Assembly (NCBI RefSeq): GCF_002197665.1
Contig: NZ_NBBJ01000001.1
Coordinates: 372,001-436,000, forward strand
DNA from: Sphingomonas mucosissima
Lineage (GTDB): Bacteria; Pseudomonadota; Alphaproteobacteria; Sphingomonadales; Sphingomonadaceae
Length of the DNA: 64,000 bases
Direction of reading: 5' to 3'
The first letter of the stretch is position 1. Each line of letters starts with the position of its first letter. The notes below the pieces were generated by a model. It was not told where the DNA came from. It searched no databases and saw only the letters and a list, made by a program, of their open reading frames with translations. A program made the translations under genes and the position numbers. Below are positions 8,940 to 16,794 of this stretch, piece after piece.

Positions 8940-9428
8940 CTAATCCAAGTAGGCGGCGATGGCGTTCCAGGCTGGCTGCTTGGCCTCCCGGCCGATCGTG
9001 TGGAGCGGGCTGGACGAGGGAAGCGCGATGACCGCCAGGCCGCGATCGCCCAGCAAGGCACGGCCAAGCGACAGCGCCTTGCCGCCGTTGAAGGCGACGG
9101 CACGCAGTTCGGGAAGGCGGCCCAGGAGCGTGGGCAGATCATTTGCCGCCGCGTCCCGGATCGTGGCATCCGTGCTGCCGGTGCGCCGTGCCGTCGCCAC
9201 TACGTCCCACAGCGCGACGCGGGCGGCCTGCAAGGCGGCGAGCCGGTCCTCATAATCAAGCGTGGACAGATCGCGCCCTACGACTGGCGACATCAACGCC
9301 CAGAACTGGTTTTGCGGATGCGCGTAGTAACGCTGTTCCGCCAGGCTCCGCTCGCCGGGAAGGCTGCCGAGGACAAGCACCCGCGCGTCGGGGGAGGCGA
9401 CGGGCGAAAAGGATGATTTCACAGTCAT
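8940..9428 (-). CDS. DNA-deoxyinosine (hypoxanthine) glycosylase, UDG superfamily
   Basis: A 162-residue protein of the uracil-DNA glycosylase fold. It has the N-terminal motif VLGSLPGERSLAEQRYYAHP, the NQFW sequence, and the C-terminal active-site loop ALPSSSPLHT. These are hallmarks of the subfamily annotated as DNA-deoxyinosine glycosylase, which excises deaminated adenine (and related mismatched bases) from DNA. The ATG at 9428 has AGAAG just upstream and is preferred over an upstream TTG at 9446. It is divergent from cysK and seems monocistronic. The substrate call rests on family resemblance. Confidence 0.85.
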   Translation of the reverse strand: MTVKSSFSPVASPDARVLVLGSLPGERSLAEQRYYAHPQNQFWALMSPVVGRDLSTLDYEDRLAALQAARVALWDVVATARRTGSTDATIRDAAANDLPTLLGRLPELRAVAFNGGKALSLGRALLGDRGLAVIALPSSSPLHTIGREAKQPAWNAIAAYLD

Positions 9429-9580
9429 GATCTTCTGCGCCAGCAACGCTGCTTCCGGAAAGAGGTTCAGGGTCTAAGCGGTTGAATAACGGCCGGGTAA
9501 GCCGTGAGTAGCAGGGCTTTCGCGCGGCAAAGCGCAAGCCGCGGTTGCCGGTCCGCGCCTGCCGCGCCATCTAGGTTGTC

Positions 9581-10561
9581 ATGCATACCGCCTCAGACAC
9601 GCTTTCGCTTATTGGTCACACGCCGCTCGTCCGTTTGAAGGGGCCGAGTGAGGCAACGGGGTGCGATATCTTCGGCAAGTGCGAGTTTGCCAATCCGGGC
9701 GCCAGCGTGAAGGATCGCGCGGCGCTTTTCATCGTCGAGGATGCGGAGGCGCGCGGCGCGCTTCAGCCCGGCGGGACGATCGTTGAGGGCACGGCGGGGA
9801 ATACGGGGATCGGGCTGGCGCTGGTCGCCAACGCCAAGGGCTATCGCACGATCATCGTAATGCCCGACACCCAGTCCAAGGAAAAGATGGACACGCTGCG
9901 CGCGCTTGGCGCCGAACTGGTGACCGTGCCGGCGGCGCCCTATTCCAGCCCGTGTCATTTCGTGCATCAGTCGCGCCGCATCGCCGACGAGACGCCAGGC
10001 GCAATCTGGGCCAACCAATTCGACAATATCGCCAATCGACGTGCGCATATCGTGGGCACGGCCGAGGAGATTTGGACGCAGATGGATGGCCGGGTTGACG
10101 GCTTCACTTGCGCCGCGGGCACGGGCGGCACGATCGCCGGCGTCGGCCTGGGCCTGAAGGAAAAGGACGAGCGGATCACGATTGCGCTTAGCGATCCGCA
10201 TGGCGCGGCCTTGTACCATTATTATGCCAGTGGAGAGCTGAAGAGCGAGGGATCGTCGGTTGCCGAAGGGATCGGGCAGGGCCGGATCACCGCCAACCTG
10301 GAAGGGGCGCCGATCGATACGCAGTTCCGGATCTCGGATGCCGAGGGGCTGGAATGGGTTGACCGCTTGCTCGCCGAAGAGGGCCTGTGCCTGGGGCTGT
10401 CCTCCGGCATCAACGTGGCCGGTGCGGTGCGCCTCGCCCAGGCGCTCGGCCCGGGCAAGAGGATTGCGACAATCCTGTGCGACACCGGCTTTCGCTACCT
10501 CTCGACGCTCTACAATCCCGGCTGGCGCGAATCGAAGGGCCTGGCGCCGGCGCGGCCTTGA
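9581..10561 (+). CDS. cysK: Cysteine synthase (O-acetylserine sulfhydrylase)
   Basis: A 326-residue fold-type II PLP enzyme that makes cysteine from O-acetylserine and sulfide. The PLP lysine lies in NPGASVKDRA (Lys44). The substrate loop is GTAGNTGIGLAL, the phosphate-binding loop GTGGTIAGVGLGLK, and CDTGFRYLSTL ends the core. It lacks the long C-terminal regulatory domain of cystathionine beta-synthase. CysK and CysM types are hard to separate here; the symbol follows overall likeness. The start has little Shine-Dalgarno; a TCTAGG sequence lies about 10 nt upstream. Confidence 0.87.
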   Translation: MHTASDTLSLIGHTPLVRLKGPSEATGCDIFGKCEFANPGASVKDRAALFIVEDAEARGALQPGGTIVEGTAGNTGIGLALVANAKGYRTIIVMPDTQSKEKMDTLRALGAELVTVPAAPYSSPCHFVHQSRRIADETPGAIWANQFDNIANRRAHIVGTAEEIWTQMDGRVDGFTCAAGTGGTIAGVGLGLKEKDERITIALSDPHGAALYHYYASGELKSEGSSVAEGIGQGRITANLEGAPIDTQFRISDAEGLEWVDRLLAEEGLCLGLSSGINVAGAVRLAQALGPGKRIATILCDTGFRYLSTLYNPGWRESKGLAPARP

Positions 10562-10611
10562 CCCGCAACGTTCGACAAGCACGCGACGCGGCGTTAGAGT
10601 CTCGCGACAAG

Positions 10612-10890
10612 ATGAAGCAGGGCGCATCCCATAGTCAGGCGATGCAGCGTGTCCGGGTCGGCATGGTCGGCCTTGCCGCTGTGATCCTTTTGATCGGCCT
10701 CGCAAGTGCGCTGTTCAGTGCGGCCAACCGCCAGCAATCATCCACCGCCGCCACGAGCGCGGGCGAGGTGGCGAACATGACCGCCACCAACACAATGGCG
10801 GCCGATGCCGACAACGAGCCGCTTGCCCAGCTCGGAGTCGCGCCCAGCGCCGCTGAGGCAAGCCCCACACCCGAAAAGACCACCAAGTAA
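10612..10890 (+). CDS. Small single-pass membrane protein, unknown function
   Basis: A 92-residue protein that starts MKQGASHSQAMQRVRVGMVG, followed by a single hydrophobic helix (LAAVILLIGLASALFSA, about residues 20-38). A low-complexity Ala/Thr/Glu-rich tail ends PTPEKTTK, probably exposed to the periplasm. The ATG at 10612 is chosen because the in-frame upstream part overlaps cysK out of phase. The gene lies directly before the mraZ regulatory region. No family with known function was recognised. Confidence 0.65.
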   Translation: MKQGASHSQAMQRVRVGMVGLAAVILLIGLASALFSAANRQQSSTAATSAGEVANMTATNTMAADADNEPLAQLGVAPSAAEASPTPEKTTK

Positions 10891-10903
10891 TGTTGGGTTC
10901 GGC

Positions 10904-11064
10904 GGGGAAATTCGGGGAAAGCATGCGATTTGCCGCTCGCCAGGCGCCGGGCGGAATGCTGCTGCGCGGAACCAAAAGCGAACGTCGGGTGCCCGTCCCC
11001 GCAAGGAGCCACGCTTTCCCGCCAGGATAGCTCCTTTCCCCGAATTTCCCCGATTTTCCCTTCC
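10904..11064. promoter_or_regulatory. Inverted array of GGGGA boxes upstream of mraZ (candidate MraZ operator)
   Basis: The 18-mer GGGGAAATTCGGGGAAAG at 10904-10921 recurs as its exact reverse complement at 11034-11051. On the minus strand that second block continues as NGGGA boxes at 10-bp steps (three boxes from 11041 to 11064), with a further single box near 11014-11020. MraZ is known to bind short G-rich direct repeats spaced about 10 bp apart upstream of its own gene. The location in the 309-bp gap before mraZ makes autoregulation the likely role. No gene was found in this gap. Confidence 0.72.
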
Positions 11065-11199
11065 CATCCCCGAGCGTCGCTGATACTTGTTTAGCGACAG
11101 AGGGGCAGGACCACTGTTGTTAGCGTTTTGCGACAACCGGAGGGCGGCGATAGCCGTTTTTCGGAACAGGGTCTTCTGCGCGCCTTAGGCGAGGTGGGC

Positions 11200-11703
11200 G
11201 TGTCGGAACGGGTGGATTATCTTGGGAAAGGGGTCGGTCTTGTCGATGACAAGGGCCGGGTCGCGATTCCCAACACCCTACGCGCAGCGCTCGCCCAGAA
11301 TGCGCCGCGTCCGGACGGCAAGGACGGCGGCACGGTGCTGGTGGGTGTTCACCCCGACTTTCCGTGCCTGATCGCGCATGATCGCGGCTATATCGATTTC
11401 GCCAAGAACCAGCTGATCCAGCGCCAGGCGGAAGCCGGCGCCCACACCGGCTCCGCGGCCTATTACGCGCCGCGTATGCGCGGCGCGTCTGTCGAGCCCG
11501 TGCCCTTCGATGGCAGCGGCCGCTTCATCCTGCCCGCGGCCGAGCGCGAACTTGCCGGGATCACTGATATCGCTTTCTTCCTGGGCGATTACGAAAGCTT
11601 CATGATCTGGGATCCGCGTGCGCTGGTGGCGCATGACGGCGTCGACGAGATGGTGAAGCGCCATGCGATGATCATGTGTCGGGACAAGGGAATCACGCTG
11701 TGA
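11200..11703 (+). CDS. mraZ: MraZ, dcw-cluster transcriptional regulator
   Basis: A 167-residue protein with two SpoVT/AbrB-type half-domains. The first has [18 protein letters not shown] near residue 14 and the second has [19 protein letters not shown] near residue 105. MraZ forms rings that bind repeated G-rich boxes and repress or tune the dcw operon. The GTG start at 11200 is preceded by GAGGTG; longer in-frame starts (TTG at 11128) lack family resemblance. It is the first gene of the cluster and its stop overlaps rsmH (GTGA). Confidence 0.93.
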   Translation: MSERVDYLGKGVGLVDDKGRVAIPNTLRAALAQNAPRPDGKDGGTVLVGVHPDFPCLIAHDRGYIDFAKNQLIQRQAEAGAHTGSAAYYAPRMRGASVEPVPFDGSGRFILPAAERELAGITDIAFFLGDYESFMIWDPRALVAHDGVDEMVKRHAMIMCRDKGITL

Positions 11704-12689
11704 GCGGCGCCCCGCATGTCCCCGTCCTGCTCGAGGAAGTGCTCGCCGCGCTTGCCCCGGCGCCCGGCGACATCATGGTCGACGCCACCTTTGGCGCGGG
11801 CGGCTATACGCGTGCGCTGCTGGGCGCGGGTGCGCAGGTGTTCGCCTTTGATCGCGATCCCGATGCGATCGCCGCCGGTCGCGCGCTGGAAGAAGCGGAG
11901 GCCGGGCTGACGCTGGTTCCTGCGGCATTTTCGCGGCTGGATCGCGAGCTTGCGGCGCGCGGCGCGGTGCCGGTCAACGGCGTCACGATGGATATCGGCG
12001 TATCCTCGATGCACCTCGACCAGGCGGCGCGCGGCTTTTCCTTTCAGCAGGACGGGCCGCTTGACATGCGCATGAGCCAGGAGGGCGACAGCGCGGCCGA
12101 TTTCCTGAACAACGCCGATGAGGCGGACATCGCCGACGTGCTGTGGCGCTATGGCGAGGAGCCCAAGTCGCGCCGTGTCGCGCGCGCGATCGTGGCGGCG
12201 CGGCGGCTTGCGACTACCGGCGATTTTGCCCGCGTGGTGCGCAAGGCGCTCGGTCACCGGCCGCACGACAAGAAGGATCCGGCGACCCGCGCTTTCCAAG
12301 CGGTGCGCATCCATGTGAACGACGAGCTGGGCGAGCTGGAGCTGGGCCTCGCCGCGGCGGAGCGGGTGCTGGCGCCAGGCGGGCGGCTGGTGGTCGTCAG
12401 CTTTCATTCACTGGAAGATCGCATGATCAAGCGCTTCCTTCGCGAGCGCAGCGGCGCGACGCCGGCCGGGTCACGGCATCGGCCGGCAGCGGTGGATCTG
12501 CGCGCGCCGACTTTCGAGATCGTCGGCCGTGCGGTGCGCCCGAGCGCAGCGGAAGTGGCGCGCAATCCGCGCGCCCGATCCGCCACCCTGCGCGCGGCGC
12601 GGCGGACGGCGGCGCCGGCATGGGGCGATCGGGGAAGCGGCGAGCAAGTATTTGATGTGGCGGGGCGGGCTGCGAGTGGAGACGAGTAA
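11700..12689 (+). CDS. rsmH: 16S rRNA m4C1402 methyltransferase
   Basis: A 329-residue RsmH (MraW) protein that N4-methylates C1402 of 16S rRNA in the ribosomal P site. It starts [17 protein letters not shown] and has the SAM loop [14 protein letters not shown]. The diagnostic [26 protein letters not shown] block follows, then [17 protein letters not shown] and [16 protein letters not shown]. The GTG at 11700 overlaps the mraZ stop by 4 nt and is favoured over the GTG at 11676. The stop TAA is followed immediately by the ftsL ATG. Confidence 0.95.
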   Translation: MSGAPHVPVLLEEVLAALAPAPGDIMVDATFGAGGYTRALLGAGAQVFAFDRDPDAIAAGRALEEAEAGLTLVPAAFSRLDRELAARGAVPVNGVTMDIGVSSMHLDQAARGFSFQQDGPLDMRMSQEGDSAADFLNNADEADIADVLWRYGEEPKSRRVARAIVAARRLATTGDFARVVRKALGHRPHDKKDPATRAFQAVRIHVNDELGELELGLAAAERVLAPGGRLVVVSFHSLEDRMIKRFLRERSGATPAGSRHRPAAVDLRAPTFEIVGRAVRPSAAEVARNPRARSATLRAARRTAAPAWGDRGSGEQVFDVAGRAASGDE

Positions 12690-13364
12690 ATGACAGCGGC
12701 GTATCGATTAAAGGGACTTGGCTGGTTCGGCGGCGTGGTGATCGTGTCGCTGAGCTTCTACCTGGTCAGCCTGCAGGTGGCAGCGGAGCGCAAGCGGCTG
12801 GCGCAGATCGATGCCAAGATCAGCTCGGCCGAGCGCGATATCCGCGCGCTCGAGACCGAGTTCGACGTGCGGGCGAACCTTGCGCAGCTGGAGCAGTGGA
12901 ACGGCGACACGCTGGCGTTGGTCGCGCCCAGCGCCGCGCAGTTCGTGCGTGACGAAGGGCAGCTTGCCGCAATCAGCTTCCGTCCCGGCGCGCCCGTGCC
13001 CGGCGCCTTTGCCGGTGGTACGCAGACCGCTCAGCTGATCGTGCCCTCGCGCCCTGCCGACTTCGCGCCCGCCGTTGTCGAGGAGGCGCCCGCTGCGGCG
13101 CCCGCCACCCTGATCCAGGTCGCCGCCAAGCCCGCGGCGCCGCGTTCGTCCGACGTGAAGGTCGCCGCTGCCGTGACGGAGCCCGCCCGCCCCACGATGA
13201 TCAAGGCTGCCGTGATCAAGGCCGCCGTGACGACCACCGCCGCCCCCAGCGCATCGATCCGCAAGACCCATGCCGTCGCGATGCTGGACAAGTCGCTGCT
13301 GAGCGATGCGACCTTGGGCGATCTGATGAGCGGCGCACGTAGCGAGCGGGGCCGCTTGCGTTGA
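12690..13364 (+). CDS. ftsL: FtsL-like divisome protein with long C-terminal extension
   Basis: A 224-residue protein in the exact position of ftsL, between rsmH and ftsI. It has a short cytoplasmic start (MTAAYRLKGLG), one membrane helix (WFGGVVIVSLSFYLVSLQVA) and a short heptad-like segment (AAERKRLAQIDAKISSAERDI). This FtsL layout supports FtsQLB assembly. Typical FtsL proteins are about 100 residues. Here residues 105-224 add an Ala/Pro/Lys-rich region with repeated IKAAV and a terminal LDKSLLSDATLGDLMSGA segment. Sequence identity of FtsL is always low, so the call leans on position and topology. Confidence 0.82.
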   Translation: MTAAYRLKGLGWFGGVVIVSLSFYLVSLQVAAERKRLAQIDAKISSAERDIRALETEFDVRANLAQLEQWNGDTLALVAPSAAQFVRDEGQLAAISFRPGAPVPGAFAGGTQTAQLIVPSRPADFAPAVVEEAPAAAPATLIQVAAKPAAPRSSDVKVAAAVTEPARPTMIKAAVIKAAVTTTAAPSASIRKTHAVAMLDKSLLSDATLGDLMSGARSERGRLR

Positions 13365-15085
13365 CAACGATGGTTGCCCGGGCGACGCGCCCCGTGCGCT
13401 TCAGCGAACAGCGGCAAGCGCTGCTGGCGACGCAGCATCAGCGCCTGATGGTGCTGCTGCTGCTGTTTGCCGCGGCCATCCTGCTGGTGATCGCGCGTCT
13501 GGCGATGCTGGCGTTTGACGGCGGCCCGCAGCGGGTGGCTGCGATCAGCACCGCGCCGCGCGGCGACATCGTTGATCGCAACGGGCAGCAGCTGGCGCGC
13601 ACGATCGACGCATGGACGATCGGCGTCCATCCGCGTCGCTTGCTGGGCGACCGCAGCGACATCGCGAAAAAGCTGTCCGACCTGATGCCCGACGTGGGCG
13701 ACCAGCACCATTTCTATCGCCTGATCACCCGCGACGTGAACTTCACCTACCTCAATCGCCGCGCCTCTCCCGCGCTGGTGCAGGCGGTGAATGCGATCGG
13801 CGAGCCGGGCATCGTGTTCGACCGCGAGACCCAGCGGCTGTATCCGCAATCCACGCTCGGCGCGCATGTGCTCGGCTATATCGGGACGACGCAAAAGGAC
13901 CCGACGGTTCACGGGCGGCTCGGCATGGAGCGGGCGCTCGACGAGCAGCTGCTGAACCCGGCGCTGTCCGGCACGCCCGTCGCGCTGTCGATCGACAGCC
14001 GCGTGCAGGCCGCGATGGAGAGCGAGCTGGGCAAGGCGATGGCCAGCATGCAGGCGCGCGCCGCGGCCGGCATCGTGCTCGACGTCGATACCGGCGAAGT
14101 GATCGCCATGGTGTCGATGCCGTTGTTCAACCCCAACCGCGTCGGCATGGCGGGCAGCGAGCAGCTGCGCAACACGGTGACGCAGAGCGTTTATGAGCTG
14201 GGATCGGCATTCAAGCCGATCGCCATGGCGACCGCGATCGACACGGGCATCGTCACCAACATGTCGCGCCGGTTCGACGCCACCGCGCCGCTGCAGGTCG
14301 GCCGCTTCCGGATCAAGGACGACCATGCGCAGAACCGCTGGCTCAACATTCCCGAAACGCTGATCCATTCGTCCAACATCGCCACCGCGCGGATCGCCGA
14401 CGAGATCGGCGCCCAGCGCATGCAGGAGATGTTCCGCAAGCTGGGCTTCGATACCAAGCCGGACATCGAGCTGATCGAAAAGGGCCGCCCGCTCTGGCCG
14501 CACTTCTGGGCGCGCACCACCGTGATGACCACCGCTTATGGCCATGGCATCGCGGTCACCCCGCTGCACCTCGCCAATGCCTATGCGACGCTCGTCAATG
14601 GCGGTGTATGGCGGCCGACGACGCTGCTGAAGGTCGAGCCGGGCCATGCGCCAAAGGGGCGGCGCGTGATCAGCGAGACGACCAGCGCGCGCATGCGCCA
14701 GCTGCTGCGCCTGATCGTGACGGACGGCACCGGGCGCAAGGCCGAGGCGCCGGGCTACCGCGTGGGCGGCAAGACCGGCACCGCCGAAGCGGCGGAGAAG
14801 GGCGGTTATGCGCGCAACCGCAACGTCTCGACTTTTGCCGCGGCCTTCCCGATGGATGCGCCGCGCTATGTCGTGCTGACCATGATGGACAGCCCGAAGC
14901 GGGTGGAAGCGAACCTGTTCCAGACCACCGCCGCTTATACTGCGGCACCGGTCGTCAGCCGCGTGATCAGCCGTACGGGCGCGATGCTGGGCGTGATCCC
15001 CGATGCGCAGCGCGACATCGATGTGCGCGAGCTGCAGGGGCTGCTGTGGCATGCGCCGGGCGACAAGAAGGTAGCGGCGGAATGA
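13361..15085 (+). CDS. ftsI: Septal peptidoglycan transpeptidase FtsI (PBP3)
   Basis: A 574-residue class B penicillin-binding protein. A basic N-terminus and one membrane helix (LMVLLLLFAAAILLVIARLAML) precede the dimerisation domain. The transpeptidase motifs are GSAFKP with Ser282, SSN at 337-339 and KTGTAE with Lys471. It crosslinks septal peptidoglycan together with FtsW. The TTG at 13361 overlaps the ftsL stop (TTGA), matching the rest of the cluster; an ATG at 13370 is an alternative. The stop overlaps the murE ATG. Confidence 0.95.
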   Translation: MTTMVARATRPVRFSEQRQALLATQHQRLMVLLLLFAAAILLVIARLAMLAFDGGPQRVAAISTAPRGDIVDRNGQQLARTIDAWTIGVHPRRLLGDRSDIAKKLSDLMPDVGDQHHFYRLITRDVNFTYLNRRASPALVQAVNAIGEPGIVFDRETQRLYPQSTLGAHVLGYIGTTQKDPTVHGRLGMERALDEQLLNPALSGTPVALSIDSRVQAAMESELGKAMASMQARAAAGIVLDVDTGEVIAMVSMPLFNPNRVGMAGSEQLRNTVTQSVYELGSAFKPIAMATAIDTGIVTNMSRRFDATAPLQVGRFRIKDDHAQNRWLNIPETLIHSSNIATARIADEIGAQRMQEMFRKLGFDTKPDIELIEKGRPLWPHFWARTTVMTTAYGHGIAVTPLHLANAYATLVNGGVWRPTTLLKVEPGHAPKGRRVISETTSARMRQLLRLIVTDGTGRKAEAPGYRVGGKTGTAEAAEKGGYARNRNVSTFAAAFPMDAPRYVVLTMMDSPKRVEANLFQTTAAYTAAPVVSRVISRTGAMLGVIPDAQRDIDVRELQGLLWHAPGDKKVAAE

Positions 15086-16503
15086 AGCTGGGCGCGCTGA
15101 CCGGCGGCGACGAGGCCGCAACCGTCACTGGCTTTGCGATCGATCACCGCAAGGTGGCGCCTGGCACCATCTTCGGCGCCTTCGAGGGCGCGCGGGTCAA
15201 CGGCGAGGATTACATCCCCGCTGCCATTGCTGCGGGCGCGATCGCCGTCGTCGCGCGCCACGAGGCCGTGGTCGAAGGCGCGGTGCATATCGCGGCCGAC
15301 AATCCGCGCGCCTGCTTTGCCGAGCTTGCCGCACGCTTCTTTGCGCCGTTTCCGGCCACCTGCGTTGCGGTGACCGGCACGAACGGCAAGACCTCCACCG
15401 TGGAGATGACGCGCCAGCTCTGGCGCATGCAGGGGCAATCGGCTGCGTCGGTCGGCACCTTGGGCGTCGCGACGGCCGGCGAGCGCGTCACGACCGGGCT
15501 GACGACGCCGGACGTCGTCACCTTTCTGTCCAACGTCGCTGGGCTTGCCCGCGAAGGCGTGACGCATCTGGCGTTTGAAGCGTCGAGCCATGGCCTGACG
15601 CAATATCGCACGGAAGGGCTTCACGTCTCGGCCGCCGCCTTCACCAATCTCAGCCGCGACCACCTCGACTACCACGGTGACATGGCTGCCTATTTCACGG
15701 CCAAGCTCCGGCTCTTTTCCGAAGTGCTGGCGCCGGATGGCACAGTGGTGGTGTGGGTAGACGACCCCCATTCCGAGCGCGTCGTCGACCTGGCGCGCGC
15801 GCGGCGCAACCGGCTGATCACGGTTGGCGAGCATGGCGATGATCTGCGTCTCGTCTCGCGCGATCCAACGTTGTTCGGGCAGGGCCTGGTGATCGCCGCC
15901 GATGGGGTGGAGCACCGCGTCACGCTGCCACTGATCGGCGCCTATCAAGCCGCCAACGCGCTGATCGCGGCGGGCCTCGTGATCGCGACGGGCGGCGATC
16001 CGGCGACTACCATTGCAGGGCTCGGACGGCTCCAGCCGGTGCGTGGCCGTCTGGAGCGCGCGGTGATCGCCCCCAGTGGCGCGCCCGTCTATGTCGATTA
16101 TGCGCACACGCCCGACGCGCTGGAGGCGGCCATTGCAGCGCTGCGGCCGCATGTGAGCGGGCGGCTGATCCTCGTGTTCGGCGCTGGCGGCGATCGCGAC
16201 CAGGGCAAGCGGGAGCCGATGGGCGAGGTTGCCGCCGCACAGGCGGACGTGGTGATCGTCACCGATGACAATCCCCGCAGCGAGCAGCCGGCAGCGATCC
16301 GTGCCGACATCCTGAAGGGCGCGCCGCACGCGACTGAGCAGGGCGATCGCCGGGAAGCCATTCGCCTGGCGATCAGCGAGGCGACGGCCGACGATATCGT
16401 GCTGATCGCCGGCAAAGGCCATGAGCAGGGGCAGATCGTGGGTGATCTGGTGCTGCCGTTTGATGACGTAAGTGTAGCCAGGGAGGTTGCAGGTGAAGCG
16501 TAA
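15082..16503 (+). CDS. murE: UDP-MurNAc-tripeptide synthetase
   Basis: A 473-residue Mur ligase that adds the third stem-peptide residue to UDP-MurNAc-L-Ala-D-Glu in the cytoplasm. It has the ATP loop VAVTGTNGKTSTVEM, the middle motif AFEASSHGLTQYR, FTNLSRDHLDYHG, and the C-terminal YVDYAHTPDALEAAI and IVTDDNPRSEQPAAI. DNPR is the meso-diaminopimelate specificity motif, so the product is the DAP tripeptide. The ATG overlaps the ftsI stop. Its 3' end contains a strong ribosome site (GGGAGG) for the small ORF that follows. Confidence 0.96.
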   Translation: MKLGALTGGDEAATVTGFAIDHRKVAPGTIFGAFEGARVNGEDYIPAAIAAGAIAVVARHEAVVEGAVHIAADNPRACFAELAARFFAPFPATCVAVTGTNGKTSTVEMTRQLWRMQGQSAASVGTLGVATAGERVTTGLTTPDVVTFLSNVAGLAREGVTHLAFEASSHGLTQYRTEGLHVSAAAFTNLSRDHLDYHGDMAAYFTAKLRLFSEVLAPDGTVVVWVDDPHSERVVDLARARRNRLITVGEHGDDLRLVSRDPTLFGQGLVIAADGVEHRVTLPLIGAYQAANALIAAGLVIATGGDPATTIAGLGRLQPVRGRLERAVIAPSGAPVYVDYAHTPDALEAAIAALRPHVSGRLILVFGAGGDRDQGKREPMGEVAAAQADVVIVTDDNPRSEQPAAIRADILKGAPHATEQGDRREAIRLAISEATADDIVLIAGKGHEQGQIVGDLVLPFDDVSVAREVAGEA

Positions 16504-16621
16504 GTTCGTTGTACCGTCGAAGCCCGAAATGACCGATGGCGCCAAGCCCCCACGCGAGCGGCGCAAGCTGGGCGTCCGGTTCGAATTGGTGACGGGCGAT
16601 GCGGTGAGCGGGCTGCGTTGA
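16493..16621 (+). CDS. Small basic 42-aa ORF between murE and murF
   Basis: A GTG-started frame of 42 residues, beginning MKRKFVVPSKPEMTD and ending GDAVSGLR. It overlaps the murE end by 11 nt. GGGAGG at 16481-16486 lies 6 nt before the GTG, one of the best ribosome sites in the window. The product is very basic (KPPRERRKLGVRF) with no membrane helix. Its stop codon abuts and shares one base with the intrinsic terminator at 16621-16641, as in a leader-peptide arrangement. No homologue was recognised; coding is inferred from the initiation signal and position. Confidence 0.55.
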   Translation: MKRKFVVPSKPEMTDGAKPPRERRKLGVRFELVTGDAVSGLR

Positions 16622-16641
16622 ACGGGCTGGTCCCGTTTTTT
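16621..16641 (+). terminator. Intrinsic terminator/attenuator inside the dcw cluster
   Basis: AACGGG (16621-16626) pairs with CCCGTT (16632-16637) around CTGGT, with six consecutive T residues at 16636-16641. It lies between murE and murF, at the only large gap between genes from mraZ to ftsQ. Confidence 0.7.
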
Positions 16642-16655
16642 CAACGCGTTCCGCA

Positions 16656-16674
16656 GGCCGGCTTCGTGCCGGCC
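16656..16674 (+). other. Second hairpin in the murE-murF gap
   Basis: GGCCGGC (16656-16662) pairs with GCCGGCC (16668-16674) around TTCGT. It follows the terminator by 14 nt and has no T tract. It could be an alternative fold partner or an mRNA-stabilising stem. Confidence 0.5.
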
Positions 16675-16782
16675 GCCGCCGGTGAGCCTGAGCGCCAACC
16701 AATGAGTATTCGGGGCGGCGAACCTCGGGACAAGGCCTGGACGAAAATGCCCGTTTGGCACGCGACCACGCCGATCAAGATG

Positions 16783-16788
16783 TTATAG
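16783..16788 (+). promoter_or_regulatory. Candidate -10 hexamer TTATAG of a murF promoter
   Basis: TTATAG ends 7 nt before the A of the murF ATG, the distance expected if transcription began at the start codon. A TTGGCA lies upstream at 16755-16760 but the spacing is poor (22 bp). It is placed right after the putative terminator, which would require a new start for murF. Confidence 0.4.
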
Positions 16789-16794
16789 GGCCGC

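Noticed and set aside
13031..15121. Long minus-strand frames opposite ftsL-ftsI, murE, parE and tkt
   Set aside because: They are rich in Arg/His/Asp/Gly in the pattern produced by the antisense frame of GC-rich genes. The plus strand encodes unmistakable conserved proteins.
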